In this document: piece by piece, positions 8,146 to 16,267 of the stretch
Position numbering within the stretch: the stretch's first letter is position 1
Layout: every line of letters starts with the position of its first letter
Source of the DNA: Bacillota bacterium
Lineage (GTDB): Bacteria; Bacillota; UBA5301; JAMCQP01
Assembly: GCA_023381695.1 (NCBI GenBank)
Contig: JAMCQP010000096.1
Location: forward strand, 1 to 52,197
Direction of reading: 5' to 3'
Length of the DNA stretch: 52,197 bases
Notes under the pieces: model-generated
Seen by the model: only the letters and a program-made list of their open reading frames with translations
Databases searched by the model: none
Told to the model about the DNA's origin: nothing
Program-made: the position numbers and the translations under genes

Positions 8146-8829
8146 TCAGCCCTTCTTCACCGGAAATTCGGCCTCCACCGGGCCGATCACCTCCAGTTCA
8201 TCCTTTTTGATGTCGATCCGCACCCTCTCCCCTTTAAGCCGCTTGCCGTCGTTCTGCTCGATCAGCACGTTGCCCGTCAACTCCAGCGTCTCCCGGCCCT
8301 GGTCGTAGACGGCCGTCGCCGCGGAGCCTCGCCGGTCCTTCTGTTCCAGCACCACGTTGCCTTCCATGACGTAATTATCCTTTCCGAAGTCGGCGGTAAA
8401 CCTCTCCCCGGCCATGGTGAAATCCGGCCTGGAGAGCTTGACCTTGCCGGTCAGGGTCGCCGTCTGTTTTTTGGAATCGTAGACCAGGTTCTCCCCCATC
8501 AGTTGCAGCTCCCCCTTGCGGATGAGGATCTTGCCTTTAACAACGGTGGTATCGTTATTTATTGTAAACCCGTTGTTTTCCAGAACCTGGACGATTACCT
8601 GTTCCTGGGCCTGCGCAATCTCCAGACTTCCCGGCGGAAAACCCGAGCCGGCCAAAAAGGCCAAAAGGGCAAAGGAGATCACCGCCAGCCATGCCAGCCA
8701 CGCCAGCCCCCGCCGGCCACGCCGTCCGCCGCCCGGTCGGTTTAGCCCGTTTGGCCGGTTTGGACGATTGGGCCCATTTGCCCCATTTGGCCCATGAGGC
8801 CGATTCATCCGATCTGGCTCCTGCTGCAC
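8146..8829 (-). CDS. lptA: LptA-like periplasmic LPS-transport protein (OstA-like N-terminal domain)
   Basis: A 227-aa protein with an N-terminal membrane anchor (about 42-63) and an OstA/LptA beta-jellyroll region. This region has repeated strand signatures such as NNDTTVVKGKILIRKGELQL, ATLTGKVKLSRPDF and LELTGNVLIEQNDGKRLKGERV. LptA proteins form the periplasmic bridge that carries LPS from LptC to LptD. The start is GTG 8829, 2 bp after the lptC stop with GGAGAAGGGGAG upstream; an ATG seven codons later is also possible. The first 40 residues are a low-complexity cytoplasmic tail of Pro-Asn repeats followed by an Arg-rich stretch. The anchor means the protein may stay membrane-bound rather than soluble. 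Confidence 0.85.
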   Translation of the reverse strand: MQQEPDRMNRPHGPNGANGPNRPNRPNGLNRPGGGRRGRRGLAWLAWLAVISFALLAFLAGSGFPPGSLEIAQAQEQVIVQVLENNGFTINNDTTVVKGKILIRKGELQLMGENLVYDSKKQTATLTGKVKLSRPDFTMAGERFTADFGKDNYVMEGNVVLEQKDRRGSAATAVYDQGRETLELTGNVLIEQNDGKRLKGERVRIDIKKDELEVIGPVEAEFPVKKG

Positions 8830-8831
8830 GG

Positions 8832-9539
8832 TTATCTCCCCTTCTCCTGCCGCTCCAGCATCAACTGAACCTCCGCAGGCCCCATAATTTGCAGGGCCCG
8901 GTCCTTGAGCAAGTAGACCGCTTCAGGGGCGCGGATCCGCTCCTTCTCCCGGCTGATCACCACGCCTCCCTGCAGGATCAGCTTCTCGTCCCCGGAGTCG
9001 ATGACCAGCCGCCCGGCGGTGACCTCCGCCCCGTTCAGGGAGAGGGTCGCCGGCCCGCCGGAGACCAACTTCCGGGACGCGTTATCCCAGTGAAGTTCAT
9101 CCGCCTGGAGTGCGTCGCCGTCCCTGGTCCGGGCCCGGATCCGCCCCTTGAGGGTGAAGTTTTCCACATCCATCTGGTAAACCGCCTCATCCGCGGAAAG
9201 ATGCAAAAATGGCTTCCCGTCCTTATAGACCACTCCGTCCCGGATCCCTTTGACCCGGACCAGCTTGTCGGCCTCCGGAAGCCCGATCTTTTCCGCCACC
9301 AATTCCCATTGTTTTTCCCCTTTGTGCCGGCCCACCAGCTTCGTCCCGGCAAATTGCAGACCGGGCTGATCTTCCCCGGCTCCACCGTGGGACGCCGGCC
9401 TCCCGGCGGCGCCATCTTGCGTCGCGACCGGCTCCGGCCGGGTATGGAAGATCGTTAAAAAGCCCACCGCCACCAGGATGGCCAGCAGAAGGATGGCCGC
9501 CAATCCCGTAACAAGCCGCCGCGAAACCCGCCGCCTCAT
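8832..9539 (-). CDS. lptC: LptC-like LPS export protein
   Basis: A 235-aa bitopic protein: a short Arg-rich cytoplasmic start, one transmembrane helix (about 9-32), a linker of about 30 residues, then an LptC/OstA-type beta region. That region includes KQWELVAEKIGLPEADKL, YQMDVENFTLKGRIRARTRDG and LVIDSGDEKLILQGGVVISR. LptC receives LPS from the LptBFG pump and passes it to LptA. The start at ATG 9539 is preceded by AGGAGG at 10 nt. It lies between lptD and lptA with gaps of 24 and 2 bp, so the three are one transcription unit. Confidence 0.87.
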   Translation of the reverse strand: MRRRVSRRLVTGLAAILLLAILVAVGFLTIFHTRPEPVATQDGAAGRPASHGGAGEDQPGLQFAGTKLVGRHKGEKQWELVAEKIGLPEADKLVRVKGIRDGVVYKDGKPFLHLSADEAVYQMDVENFTLKGRIRARTRDGDALQADELHWDNASRKLVSGGPATLSLNGAEVTAGRLVIDSGDEKLILQGGVVISREKERIRAPEAVYLLKDRALQIMGPAEVQLMLERQEKGR

Positions 9540-9563
9540 GGACAATCCCCCTCCTGGTCCTCA

Positions 9564-11915
9564 TCAATCGCCTCCCGCCGTTGTGGCGCCCATCTCCGAA
9601 AAAGCATTCTCGAACCCTTCCAGGTTCGCGTCAACCAGCAAGGTCTCGCCGGCGCCCATCCGGAACGCCTGGCCTGGGAAAGCCTTGATTCGCAACTCAA
9701 GCCAGATCTCCTGGTTCGTGAAGTTGTACCGGACCCCCACCTCGCGGCAGTGGACGGAACGCACCACCCCGACCTCTTCGCGGTAGAAACGCTTCAGGAA
9801 GCCGTCGTAGGCGGTGGCTAGCTCCAGCCGCCAATCCGGCGTGGCCTGCCAGCGCAGGGAGTTGTCGGCCCGGTAGAACTCGTTTCGGGCCAGGCTGAAC
9901 TGGGTGTCCATCTTGAGATCCAGCCGGTCCCGCAGATGCACCCGGGCCGACCCGGCCAGATCGCCAAAATAACTGTACGGGTTGTAGGCCAGCTGGAGGC
10001 TGGCCTCCTCGTCCTTTCCGCCGCGGTAGGCCACCTTCGTCCCCACGCTCCGGTAGGTGTCGGCCAGCAAGTCGTAGTTGGCCGACGCCTCCGCCGACCA
10101 GGCGCCCCCGGCATAACCCAGCGATGTGGCCAGTTCCTGTCTCGGCCGGATCGCATCAAAGGCGAACGGCGAATCTCCCCGGCCGTCCTGCCAGGTGTAG
10201 CCGAGGCGGGCGGTCCATCCCCCGGCAATGCGGTAGGTAAGGCTCGGCTGAAGTTCGGCCATCAATTTCAGATCGTCGTCGGCGTAGCCATAATAGCTTG
10301 CCGTGCCCTGCCCCAGAAGCCCCAGGGTGGTGCGTTTACCCACGGGGTAACTCAACCCGGTCAGGCGCAATCCCGCATCGACACGGCTGCTGTCGATCCC
10401 GCCAGGCTCCTCATGGTACTGGCCGTAAGAGGTGAGGATTTGCAGGGGGAGAACTTTGCCCCGGACCGAGATCCGTTTGCTCTCCAGCTTCACCTCCGGC
10501 CAGGAACGGTAGCTCTGCCAGGCTTCATTCAACCTGTCCAGAGGCGGGGTGACCACCTCCCGGTACGCCAGCGTCAGCCGGTAAACCGGCTGCTCCTCCT
10601 GCAATTGCCCCCTGTACTCGTAGTGATCGTAGGGCGACCGGCCCGGGCTTTCGTATCTGGTGGCCCCCACGCCCGCCGTTAAACGCAGATCCGGCGTTAA
10701 TTGCCGGTTTCCGGTGATCTGGCTGCTGTAGTTGCGCAACTTGTTTTGTTCGGAAAGGAGTTGCCCGCCCGACCGCAATGTGCTCTGGTAGTCGGTTCCC
10801 CGGCCGGAAAACCGCAGGGAAAGGTCCCCGGCCGCGGATTTCCCCGTTAATTGCGCGGCCCCCGCCAGATCCGCCTGTTCGGTATCCTCTGTCGGGTAAA
10901 TATGCGACCATTGGGCCTGCCAGTTGCTCTTGAAGCTGGAACCCGCCTCCTGGTCCAGGGAAAAGGCGGCCTGAAGATCCGGCGGAAGTTCATTCCGGTT
11001 CTGCAAAGCATAAAGGTAGAGCCCGCCTTTGGCCGGCGCAAATTTGTAGTTATGCAAGATACCGGCGCCGAACCCGCGAAGTTCATAGTAGTCCAGATAA
11101 AGCGACCCATGGGCGGAGGAATTGCGATAGTAGTTGTAAGTGGTCTTCACGAACCAGCCGAATTCCTTGCTGTAGCCAAACCGCGGAAATTCGAAGGCGT
11201 TCTGCTCCTTGATGGGAATGACCAGGAAGGGCCAGACAAAGAGGCGCCACTTCCCCTCCCAGTAGGAGACGTTTCTGGCCTCGATCCGGTCGTCCAGGTA
11301 GACTTTGACCTCCCGCGCCTCAAGATGGTAATGGGGATCGGGAAGATCGCAGGTTGTAAAGCTGGCGTCCTTCAAGACCAAACTTTTCGGGTTGCTGGCA
11401 AGCTCCCGGCCTTTTACATAGATCTTGCCCGTCATGGCGGAACTGGTGAAGGCCATGGAGGTCTTTCCAAAGCTGCCCTCCTCCCTGTCAAGGTGGAAGG
11501 TCAGGCTCTCCGACCGCACCTCCTGGTCCTGATCGCTAAACACCACATTTCCGTCGGCGATAAGGACGTTTTGGCTCACATCCAGCTGCATGCGGTCCGC
11601 CCTCACCCGGATGCCGCGGTAGGTGAGCTCCACACCGCCCCTGGCAATCAGGATCTGCTTCTCCGCGTCATAGACGATCCCCTCCTGAGCCTTCAGGCGC
11701 GCCTGATCTTCTTCGGACTTTTCGGGCCGCTGATTTCCTCCTGTTTCCAGCCCCCCTTTTCCCGGCACACGCGAAGACGAGGGCAAATCTTCCCAGCCTC
11801 CGGCGTCGGACCGGATCCGGGCCAGCGCCGGAGGATTCCCGGCAACAAAAAGATTCAAGGCCATAAAAAAGAGGGCGGAGATCGCCAGGAAAACCATGGA
11901 AATCTTTGCCCTCAT
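9564..11915 (-). CDS. lptD: LPS assembly outer-membrane protein LptD (OstA/Imp)
   Basis: LptD is the OM beta-barrel that inserts LPS into the outer leaflet. The 783-aa product has a signal peptide (MRAKISMVFLAISALFFMAL) and an OstA-like jellyroll with strands such as GIVYDAEKQILIARGGVELTY. A long alternating-residue barrel follows, with the LptD segment DASFTTCDLPDPHYHLEA and many aromatic-ended strands. The start ATG 11915 overlaps the lptF/G stop by 4 bp (ATGA) and has GGAGG upstream. The open frame continues to 12392, but that extension only shadows lptF/G. I see no LptE gene, as expected outside proteobacteria. Confidence 0.93.
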   Translation of the reverse strand: MRAKISMVFLAISALFFMALNLFVAGNPPALARIRSDAGGWEDLPSSSRVPGKGGLETGGNQRPEKSEEDQARLKAQEGIVYDAEKQILIARGGVELTYRGIRVRADRMQLDVSQNVLIADGNVVFSDQDQEVRSESLTFHLDREEGSFGKTSMAFTSSAMTGKIYVKGRELASNPKSLVLKDASFTTCDLPDPHYHLEAREVKVYLDDRIEARNVSYWEGKWRLFVWPFLVIPIKEQNAFEFPRFGYSKEFGWFVKTTYNYYRNSSAHGSLYLDYYELRGFGAGILHNYKFAPAKGGLYLYALQNRNELPPDLQAAFSLDQEAGSSFKSNWQAQWSHIYPTEDTEQADLAGAAQLTGKSAAGDLSLRFSGRGTDYQSTLRSGGQLLSEQNKLRNYSSQITGNRQLTPDLRLTAGVGATRYESPGRSPYDHYEYRGQLQEEQPVYRLTLAYREVVTPPLDRLNEAWQSYRSWPEVKLESKRISVRGKVLPLQILTSYGQYHEEPGGIDSSRVDAGLRLTGLSYPVGKRTTLGLLGQGTASYYGYADDDLKLMAELQPSLTYRIAGGWTARLGYTWQDGRGDSPFAFDAIRPRQELATSLGYAGGAWSAEASANYDLLADTYRSVGTKVAYRGGKDEEASLQLAYNPYSYFGDLAGSARVHLRDRLDLKMDTQFSLARNEFYRADNSLRWQATPDWRLELATAYDGFLKRFYREEVGVVRSVHCREVGVRYNFTNQEIWLELRIKAFPGQAFRMGAGETLLVDANLEGFENAFSEMGATTAGGD

Positions 11916-12997
11916 AAAGCCTCCATCTTCCACAGCAGAGCCACTCCCGCCAGGCCCAGGATCAGCGTTGGCAGCCAGGCCGCCGCCAGGGGCGGCAAAA
12001 TCCCGTTGACGCCGAGCGAGCGAAAGAAGGGGGTGAGCACATAATAACTCAGGGTCGCCGCCACGCTCACCGCAATGCCCATGGCTCTTCTGCCCCGGCC
12101 CACGGCCAGGGCCAGCGAAAGGCCGAAGAGCACAAAGACCAGATTGGCATAAGGCAGGGCAAGTTTCAGGTGGTAGTCCACCAGAAAGGCACTCACATCG
12201 ATGCCGCTCCGGCCGAAGAGTTCGATGTTCTTCCGGAGGTCGGCCCGGCTCATCTCCTCCGTGGTGCGCTGTTCGCCAAAGAAGGGTTCGGCGTCCCGGG
12301 AGGTGATGATCTCCAGATCCTTGAACCGGGCCTCGTTGGTAACAAAGCCCTCCCGGTCCAGCTCCCGCATCACGCCGTCCTTGAGATGCCACCGCCGTCT
12401 GTCGTATTCCGCCCGGGGCGCGGTGATCATCACCGGCAGGCCCTCCGGCTTGACCCGGTAGACCAGCACATCGCGCATGATCATCTTGTCCCGCTCAAAC
12501 CTGCGAATGTAGAAGTAATCGGTCGCCGATCCGCGAAAGAAGATATTCTCCTGGATCTCCGGCCCCGTCTCCCGGAAGATGATCCGGCGGATGGTATTCT
12601 CAAATTCATGGTTGGTCCAGGGAACCACCAGCTCGTTGGTGAAATAGGTGGCCACGCTGATCAGCGCGGCCACCGCCAGAAGCGGCGCCACTACCCGCCG
12701 CAGGCTGATTCCGCCCCCGCGGATCACCACCAGCTCGCTGTCCTTGTTCAAGCGCCAGATGGCTAAAAGCCCTCCGAAAAGCGCGGCTACGGGCAAAGTC
12801 TGCACCAACACCTCCGGCAGGCGGTACAAAAGCAGATGGGCCACCACCGACAGGGCGACCTTTTTGACGATGAAAAGGTCGGCAAGTTCGAAGAGCAGGC
12901 CGCTGGAGAGCAGCAGGGTGATGCCCAGCACGCCCAGCAAAAACGGCCCGGCAAACTCCCGCAAGATATAACGATCCAGTGTTCCCATCCGCATCAT
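11912..12997 (-). CDS. lptF: LptF/LptG-family LPS export permease (YjgP/YjgQ)
   Basis: A 361-aa permease with the family layout: TM1 after LDRYILREFAGPFLLG, two more helices, a periplasmic jellyroll (about 130-265), then three C-terminal helices. The N-terminal coupling segment WRLNKDSELVVIRGGGIS is characteristic. LptF and LptG normally form a pair driven by LptB to extract LPS from the inner membrane. Only one such gene and no LptB is in this window, so either the single protein forms a homodimer or partners lie elsewhere. It overlaps lptD by 4 bp. The translation start lies inside a 22-bp tandem duplication and has no good ribosome site. Whether it is F or G cannot be decided. Confidence 0.93.
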   Translation of the reverse strand: MMRMGTLDRYILREFAGPFLLGVLGITLLLSSGLLFELADLFIVKKVALSVVAHLLLYRLPEVLVQTLPVAALFGGLLAIWRLNKDSELVVIRGGGISLRRVVAPLLAVAALISVATYFTNELVVPWTNHEFENTIRRIIFRETGPEIQENIFFRGSATDYFYIRRFERDKMIMRDVLVYRVKPEGLPVMITAPRAEYDRRRWHLKDGVMRELDREGFVTNEARFKDLEIITSRDAEPFFGEQRTTEEMSRADLRKNIELFGRSGIDVSAFLVDYHLKLALPYANLVFVLFGLSLALAVGRGRRAMGIAVSVAATLSYYVLTPFFRSLGVNGILPPLAAAWLPTLILGLAGVALLWKMEAL

Positions 12998-13023
12998 CTC
13001 ATGTTCCCATCCGCATCATCTCA
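12980..13023. repeat. Perfect 22-bp tandem duplication over the lptF/G start codon
   Basis: Bases 12980-13001 are repeated exactly at 13002-13023. On the minus strand the downstream copy holds the lptF/G start (ATGATGCGGATGGGAACA). The upstream copy, out of frame, gives a six-codon ORF (12999-13019) that stops one base before the real start. Neither copy contains a strong Shine-Dalgarno sequence. Confidence 0.95.
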
Positions 13024-13198
13024 CGTGGAATATTCGGCGAGGTTGGAGTTAATCCTTTCCGGCCCGGAATGAAGGATACAGGGGATAACTGGCAATCCGG
13101 GAAAAAGTACCTGAGCATAAGTCGGGCCGGCGGGTCCAAACTAGAGGGAGACGCGATTTTTAGAAAAAGACGCCGTTCCCAGGAGGAGTATCCAAATT

Positions 13199-14302
13199 AT
13201 GCCCGATGAAACGACCTTTCGGGAGATCCGGCCCGGTGAGGAAGAACGCTTTGACGCCTTTATCAAGGATGCGCCTCGGGGCGATTACCTTCAATCTTAT
13301 GAATGGGGGCAGATGAAAGCCAAAAGCGGCTGGCAACCCATCTACGCGGTTGCGGAACAGCATGGGGAGATCAAAGCCGCCGCCACAGTCCTGAAAAAGA
13401 AGCTGCCGGTCCTGAGCGCCGCCTTTTTTTATACCCCGCGCGGCCCGGTCATGGACTACCGGGATCAGGAGACGGTGGATCTCGTTCTGGAAGGCATAAG
13501 GGAACTGGCTGGCCAGCACAACGCCATTCTTTTGAAGATCGATCCGGATATCTCCGCTTCCGAACCCGAGGCAAGGGAGACGCTCCTGCAAAAGGGGTTC
13601 ATCCCGGCCCGCCGCCGGGGAAAATTCGACGGGCTTCAACCCCGCCATGTCTGCCGCCTCGGGCTGGAAAAGGACCCGGGGGAGATCTTCAAAAGCTTCA
13701 GCGAGAAGACCAGGTATAACATCCGGCTGGCCGAAAAGAAGGGGGTAACCGTGAAAGAGGGCGACAAAGAGAGCTTGCCGGCCTTCTACAACATCCTCCA
13801 GGAGACCTGCCGCCGGGACAACTTCCTAACCAGAGGGTACGACTATTTTGACAGCGTCTGGGAGCACTCGGTGGAAAAGGGGCTTGGAAAGCTCTTTCTG
13901 GCGCAATATCAGGGTGAATGCGTCGCGGGCGTGTGGGTGATTACTTTCGGAAAGAAGGCCTGGTATCTCTATGGCGCCTCCTCCAACCAGCATCGCAACG
14001 TGATGCCCAATTACGCCCTGCAGTGGCATGCCATTCGCTGGGCAAGGGAAAAGGGTTGCACCCTCTACGACTTTCTGGGAATCCCCGGGAAACTCTCCCC
14101 CAACAGCCCCGCCTACGGCCTTTACCGGTTCAAAAAAGGTTTCAACTCCGAGGTGACCGAGTTTATCGGAGAGTTCGACCTGCCCTTCCGCCGCCCCTAC
14201 TACCATTTCTGGCGAGTCGCCGAGCCAGCCTATGCCAGGACCGTGGTAAGCCTCGGGCGGGTCAAACAGCGGCTAAAGCACTTGACCGTGCATGGCAGAT
14301 AG
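13199..14302 (+). CDS. FemA/FemX-family aminoacyltransferase
   Basis: A 367-aa member of the FemABX family, which transfers amino acids from aminoacyl-tRNA to the peptidoglycan precursor lipid II or related acceptors. It shows the tandem GNAT-like arrangement, including LQSYEWGQMKAKSGW near residue 32, FSEKTRYNIRLAEKKGV (about 170) and the C-terminal block YDFLGIPGKLSPNSPAYGLYRFKKGFN typical of FemX/peptidoglycan-bridge enzymes. ATG 13199 follows AGGAGGAG. It is on the opposite strand to the OM genes, divergent from lptF/G, with a 175-bp gap. The exact amino acid and acceptor are not predictable. It marks the start of a plus-strand insertion in the OM cluster. Confidence 0.9.
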   Translation: MPDETTFREIRPGEEERFDAFIKDAPRGDYLQSYEWGQMKAKSGWQPIYAVAEQHGEIKAAATVLKKKLPVLSAAFFYTPRGPVMDYRDQETVDLVLEGIRELAGQHNAILLKIDPDISASEPEARETLLQKGFIPARRRGKFDGLQPRHVCRLGLEKDPGEIFKSFSEKTRYNIRLAEKKGVTVKEGDKESLPAFYNILQETCRRDNFLTRGYDYFDSVWEHSVEKGLGKLFLAQYQGECVAGVWVITFGKKAWYLYGASSNQHRNVMPNYALQWHAIRWAREKGCTLYDFLGIPGKLSPNSPAYGLYRFKKGFNSEVTEFIGEFDLPFRRPYYHFWRVAEPAYARTVVSLGRVKQRLKHLTVHGR

Positions 14303-14383
14303 TTGTACAATTTGTATAGTAAAAAGTATGTAGCAAACAGCTAATATTTGGGTGGGAAACACCGGTAAACGGAGGGGGCAGGA

Positions 14384-14767
14384 ATGGAAAGGGATGTCCA
14401 GCGTTGGGTCGATCTCTCTTCATATGATTTTGAAACTGCAGAAGCCATGCTACGTACAGGCCGCTATCTTTACGTTCTATTCTGCTGCCAACAGGCACTC
14501 GAAAAACGGCTTAAGGGCCTGGCAGTTCTGGTCACAAAAACGATGCCTCCTAAGACCCACGACCTCCTCCGGCTAATAAGTCTTGCACGCATTGAACTTG
14601 ATGAAAAAAGAGAACTTTTCTTGCGAAGACTGACTCATTATTACATAGAAACCCGTTACCCGGAGGAAGTCAACAACCTAACCGCAACAGCCAGCAAAGA
14701 GTTGGCAGAATCTTATTTCGCGCAAACCGGGGAGGCCATCAAATGGCTCGACAGCTTGCTCAAGTGA
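14384..14767 (+). CDS. HEPN-domain protein of an MNT/HEPN toxin-antitoxin pair
   Basis: A 127-aa all-alpha HEPN protein: MERDVQRWVDLSSYDFETAEAM, then YVLFCCQQALEKRLKGL, KTHDLLRLI and HYYIETRYPEE, the usual landmarks of the HI0074-type HEPN group. In this family HEPN proteins act as RNases or as partners of a minimal nucleotidyltransferase that AMPylates them. A GGAGGGGG ribosome site precedes ATG 14384. Its stop overlaps the next gene's start region by 25 bp, so the two are translationally coupled. It is AT-richer than the surrounding OM genes, suggesting recent arrival. Which member is the toxin is inferred from family knowledge only. Confidence 0.9.
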   Translation: MERDVQRWVDLSSYDFETAEAMLRTGRYLYVLFCCQQALEKRLKGLAVLVTKTMPPKTHDLLRLISLARIELDEKRELFLRRLTHYYIETRYPEEVNNLTATASKELAESYFAQTGEAIKWLDSLLK

Positions 14768-15069
14768 CAGAGATCGCCTCCAAAACAATCCGGCTCTTAA
14801 AAGATCGGATTCCAATCCAATCCGCATATTTATTTGGGTCCTACACGCAAGGGACGGCGGACGATGACAGTGATATTGACATTGCCGCCTTTAGCCCTGC
14901 TATTGACAACATGGATCTGGAAACCAAAATCGATCTTGTTGCCCGGGTTCAAAAAGAGGCAAACGCCGAGGTCGAGATTCACCTTTTCCCGGAACGTTGC
15001 CTGAAAGAGGCTCGCGCGACCAATTTTTACGGGTATATTTTGTCCACAGGAACGGAGATCAAGGTCTAG
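14743..15069 (+). CDS. Minimal nucleotidyltransferase (MNT) partner of the HEPN protein
   Basis: A 108-aa nucleotidyltransferase with the intact pol-beta signature: FGSYTQG (Gly32-Ser33) followed by DDSDIDIAAF, with Asp44 and Asp46 as metal ligands, and a third acidic strand EVEIHLF. Known MNT antitoxins modify the HEPN toxin with AMP. ATG 14743 has GGGGAGG seven bases upstream, inside the end of the HEPN gene; GTG 14764, overlapping the stop, is a weaker alternative. The pair sits between femX and a bamA scar next to lpxD. Confidence 0.92.
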   Translation: MARQLAQVTEIASKTIRLLKDRIPIQSAYLFGSYTQGTADDDSDIDIAAFSPAIDNMDLETKIDLVARVQKEANAEVEIHLFPERCLKEARATNFYGYILSTGTEIKV

Positions 15070-15092
15070 GGCGAGGTGGCGGGCTGCTCAGG

Positions 15093-15131
15093 CTAAAACG
15101 CCTGGCCAATACTGAAGTACGTCTGGCCGCC
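15093..15131 (-). pseudogene. 3'-terminal scar of a second bamA gene
   Basis: Read on the minus strand, these 39 bases encode GGQTYFSIGQAF and a stop, exactly the last 12 residues of the intact BamA at 16836. The two copies differ at six of 39 bases, and all six are third codon positions (ACG/ACT, TTC/TTT, AGT/AGC, ATT/ATC, GCG/GCC, TTT/TTC). The scar begins 8 bp after the lpxD stop. No further BamA sequence precedes it. This is the remnant of a paralogue or foreign allele that was evolving under protein-level selection before being lost. Confidence 0.8.
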
Positions 15132-15139
15132 CTTCGCTT

Positions 15140-16249
15140 CTATGTGTTACTCTTTTCCGCATCCGAATCCGTTTGATCCGCCGTCCCCACTGATTTCGCC
15201 AGCCGGGCGACCTCCTTCTCCAGCTCCCGGAACCTGGTCAGATGCGCCGGCAACCTGCGCAATGCCGCCTGGCACCGCATCTCCTCCGGGTGTGGCTGGG
15301 CTGGTTCCCCTGAGACAAAGGAGCCCGGCGGCAGATCGGAGATCACCATGCTGCAGGCGGCTACCACCGAATTTTCCCCGATCTTCAGATGCCCGCTGAG
15401 CCCGGCCTGTCCGGCGATGGTCACGTGGTTTCCCAGCGTGGTGCTTCCCGCAATGCCGACCTGGGCCACGATCAGGCCGTCCTCCCCCACCTGGACGTTA
15501 TGGCCGATCTGGATCAGGTTGTCCATCTTGGTCCCCCGCCCGATCACGGTGGCGCCGGAGGTCCCTCGATCGATGGCCACGTTGGCGCCGATCTCCACAT
15601 CGTCGCCGACAATCACCGTGCCGATGTGCGGCACCTTGTGGTGTTTCCCGGCCACGGTCACAAAGCCGAAGCCATCGCTGCCGATCACCGCGCCGGCGTG
15701 GACGATCACCCGCTTGCCGATCCGCACCCGCTCCCTGATGGTCACGTTGGCATGAATCACCGTATCGTCGCCGATTACCGTATCGTGGCCCACATACACC
15801 CCGGGATAGAGGTGCGCGTTCTCCCCGATCTCCGCTCCATCCTCGATCACCACATGGGCTCCTATGGCGACATTCTTCCCCAGTTTCGCGGTGGCGCCGA
15901 TGACGCTGGAAGGGTGTACGCCCGGCGGGAAATCGTATTGCGGGGCAAAGATGGCCAGCAGCCTGGAAAAACCAAGCCGGGGATTATCCAGGGTGATGCA
16001 GGGCTTTCCCGCTTTATCCGCAATATCTTTGGCCTCCGGGGGGAGTAAAACCGCCGAAGCCGCGCTGTTCACGGCGGCTGGCGCCTTTTTCGCGTTCTCC
16101 GAAAAAGTGATCTCCCCTGGCCTGGCATCCTCAATGCCCGCGACGCCCTGAATCATGGTATGCGGATCCCCATGGAGCTCGCCGCCAATCAAGGTGGCCA
16201 ATTCGCTCAACGTCCTTGCTTCCCCGTTTTCCCTCTTCACATCATTCAC
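15140..16249 (-). CDS. lpxD: UDP-3-O-acylglucosamine N-acyltransferase LpxD
   Basis: LpxD adds the N-linked 3-hydroxyacyl chain in lipid A synthesis. It has the N-terminal uridine-binding domain (LSELATLIGGELHGD, AGIEDARPGEITF) and a hexapeptide beta helix (IGDDTVIHANVTIRERVRIG). The LpxD core follows with IGSDGFGFV, GANVAIDRGTSGATVIG and KMDNLIQIGHNVQVG; its acyl-transfer His is in the last. A helical tail ends the protein. The start is uncertain: the frame is open to 16285, but that codon lies in a terminator-like hairpin, so I prefer GTG 16249 behind GGAAAG; GTG 16240 is also possible. The product is about 369 aa, slightly longer than usual. Confidence 0.94.
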   Translation of the reverse strand: MNDVKRENGEARTLSELATLIGGELHGDPHTMIQGVAGIEDARPGEITFSENAKKAPAAVNSAASAVLLPPEAKDIADKAGKPCITLDNPRLGFSRLLAIFAPQYDFPPGVHPSSVIGATAKLGKNVAIGAHVVIEDGAEIGENAHLYPGVYVGHDTVIGDDTVIHANVTIRERVRIGKRVIVHAGAVIGSDGFGFVTVAGKHHKVPHIGTVIVGDDVEIGANVAIDRGTSGATVIGRGTKMDNLIQIGHNVQVGEDGLIVAQVGIAGSTTLGNHVTIAGQAGLSGHLKIGENSVVAACSMVISDLPPGSFVSGEPAQPHPEEMRCQAALRRLPAHLTRFRELEKEVARLAKSVGTADQTDSDAEKSNT

Positions 16250-16267
16250 CAACGCTTTCCGGCAGAT

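Noticed and set aside
11916-12392. N-terminal extension of lptD to 12392
   Set aside because: The extension lies in another frame of lptF/G and gives an Arg/Gly/Pro-rich translation; the signal peptide begins at ATG 11915 with an ATGA overlap.
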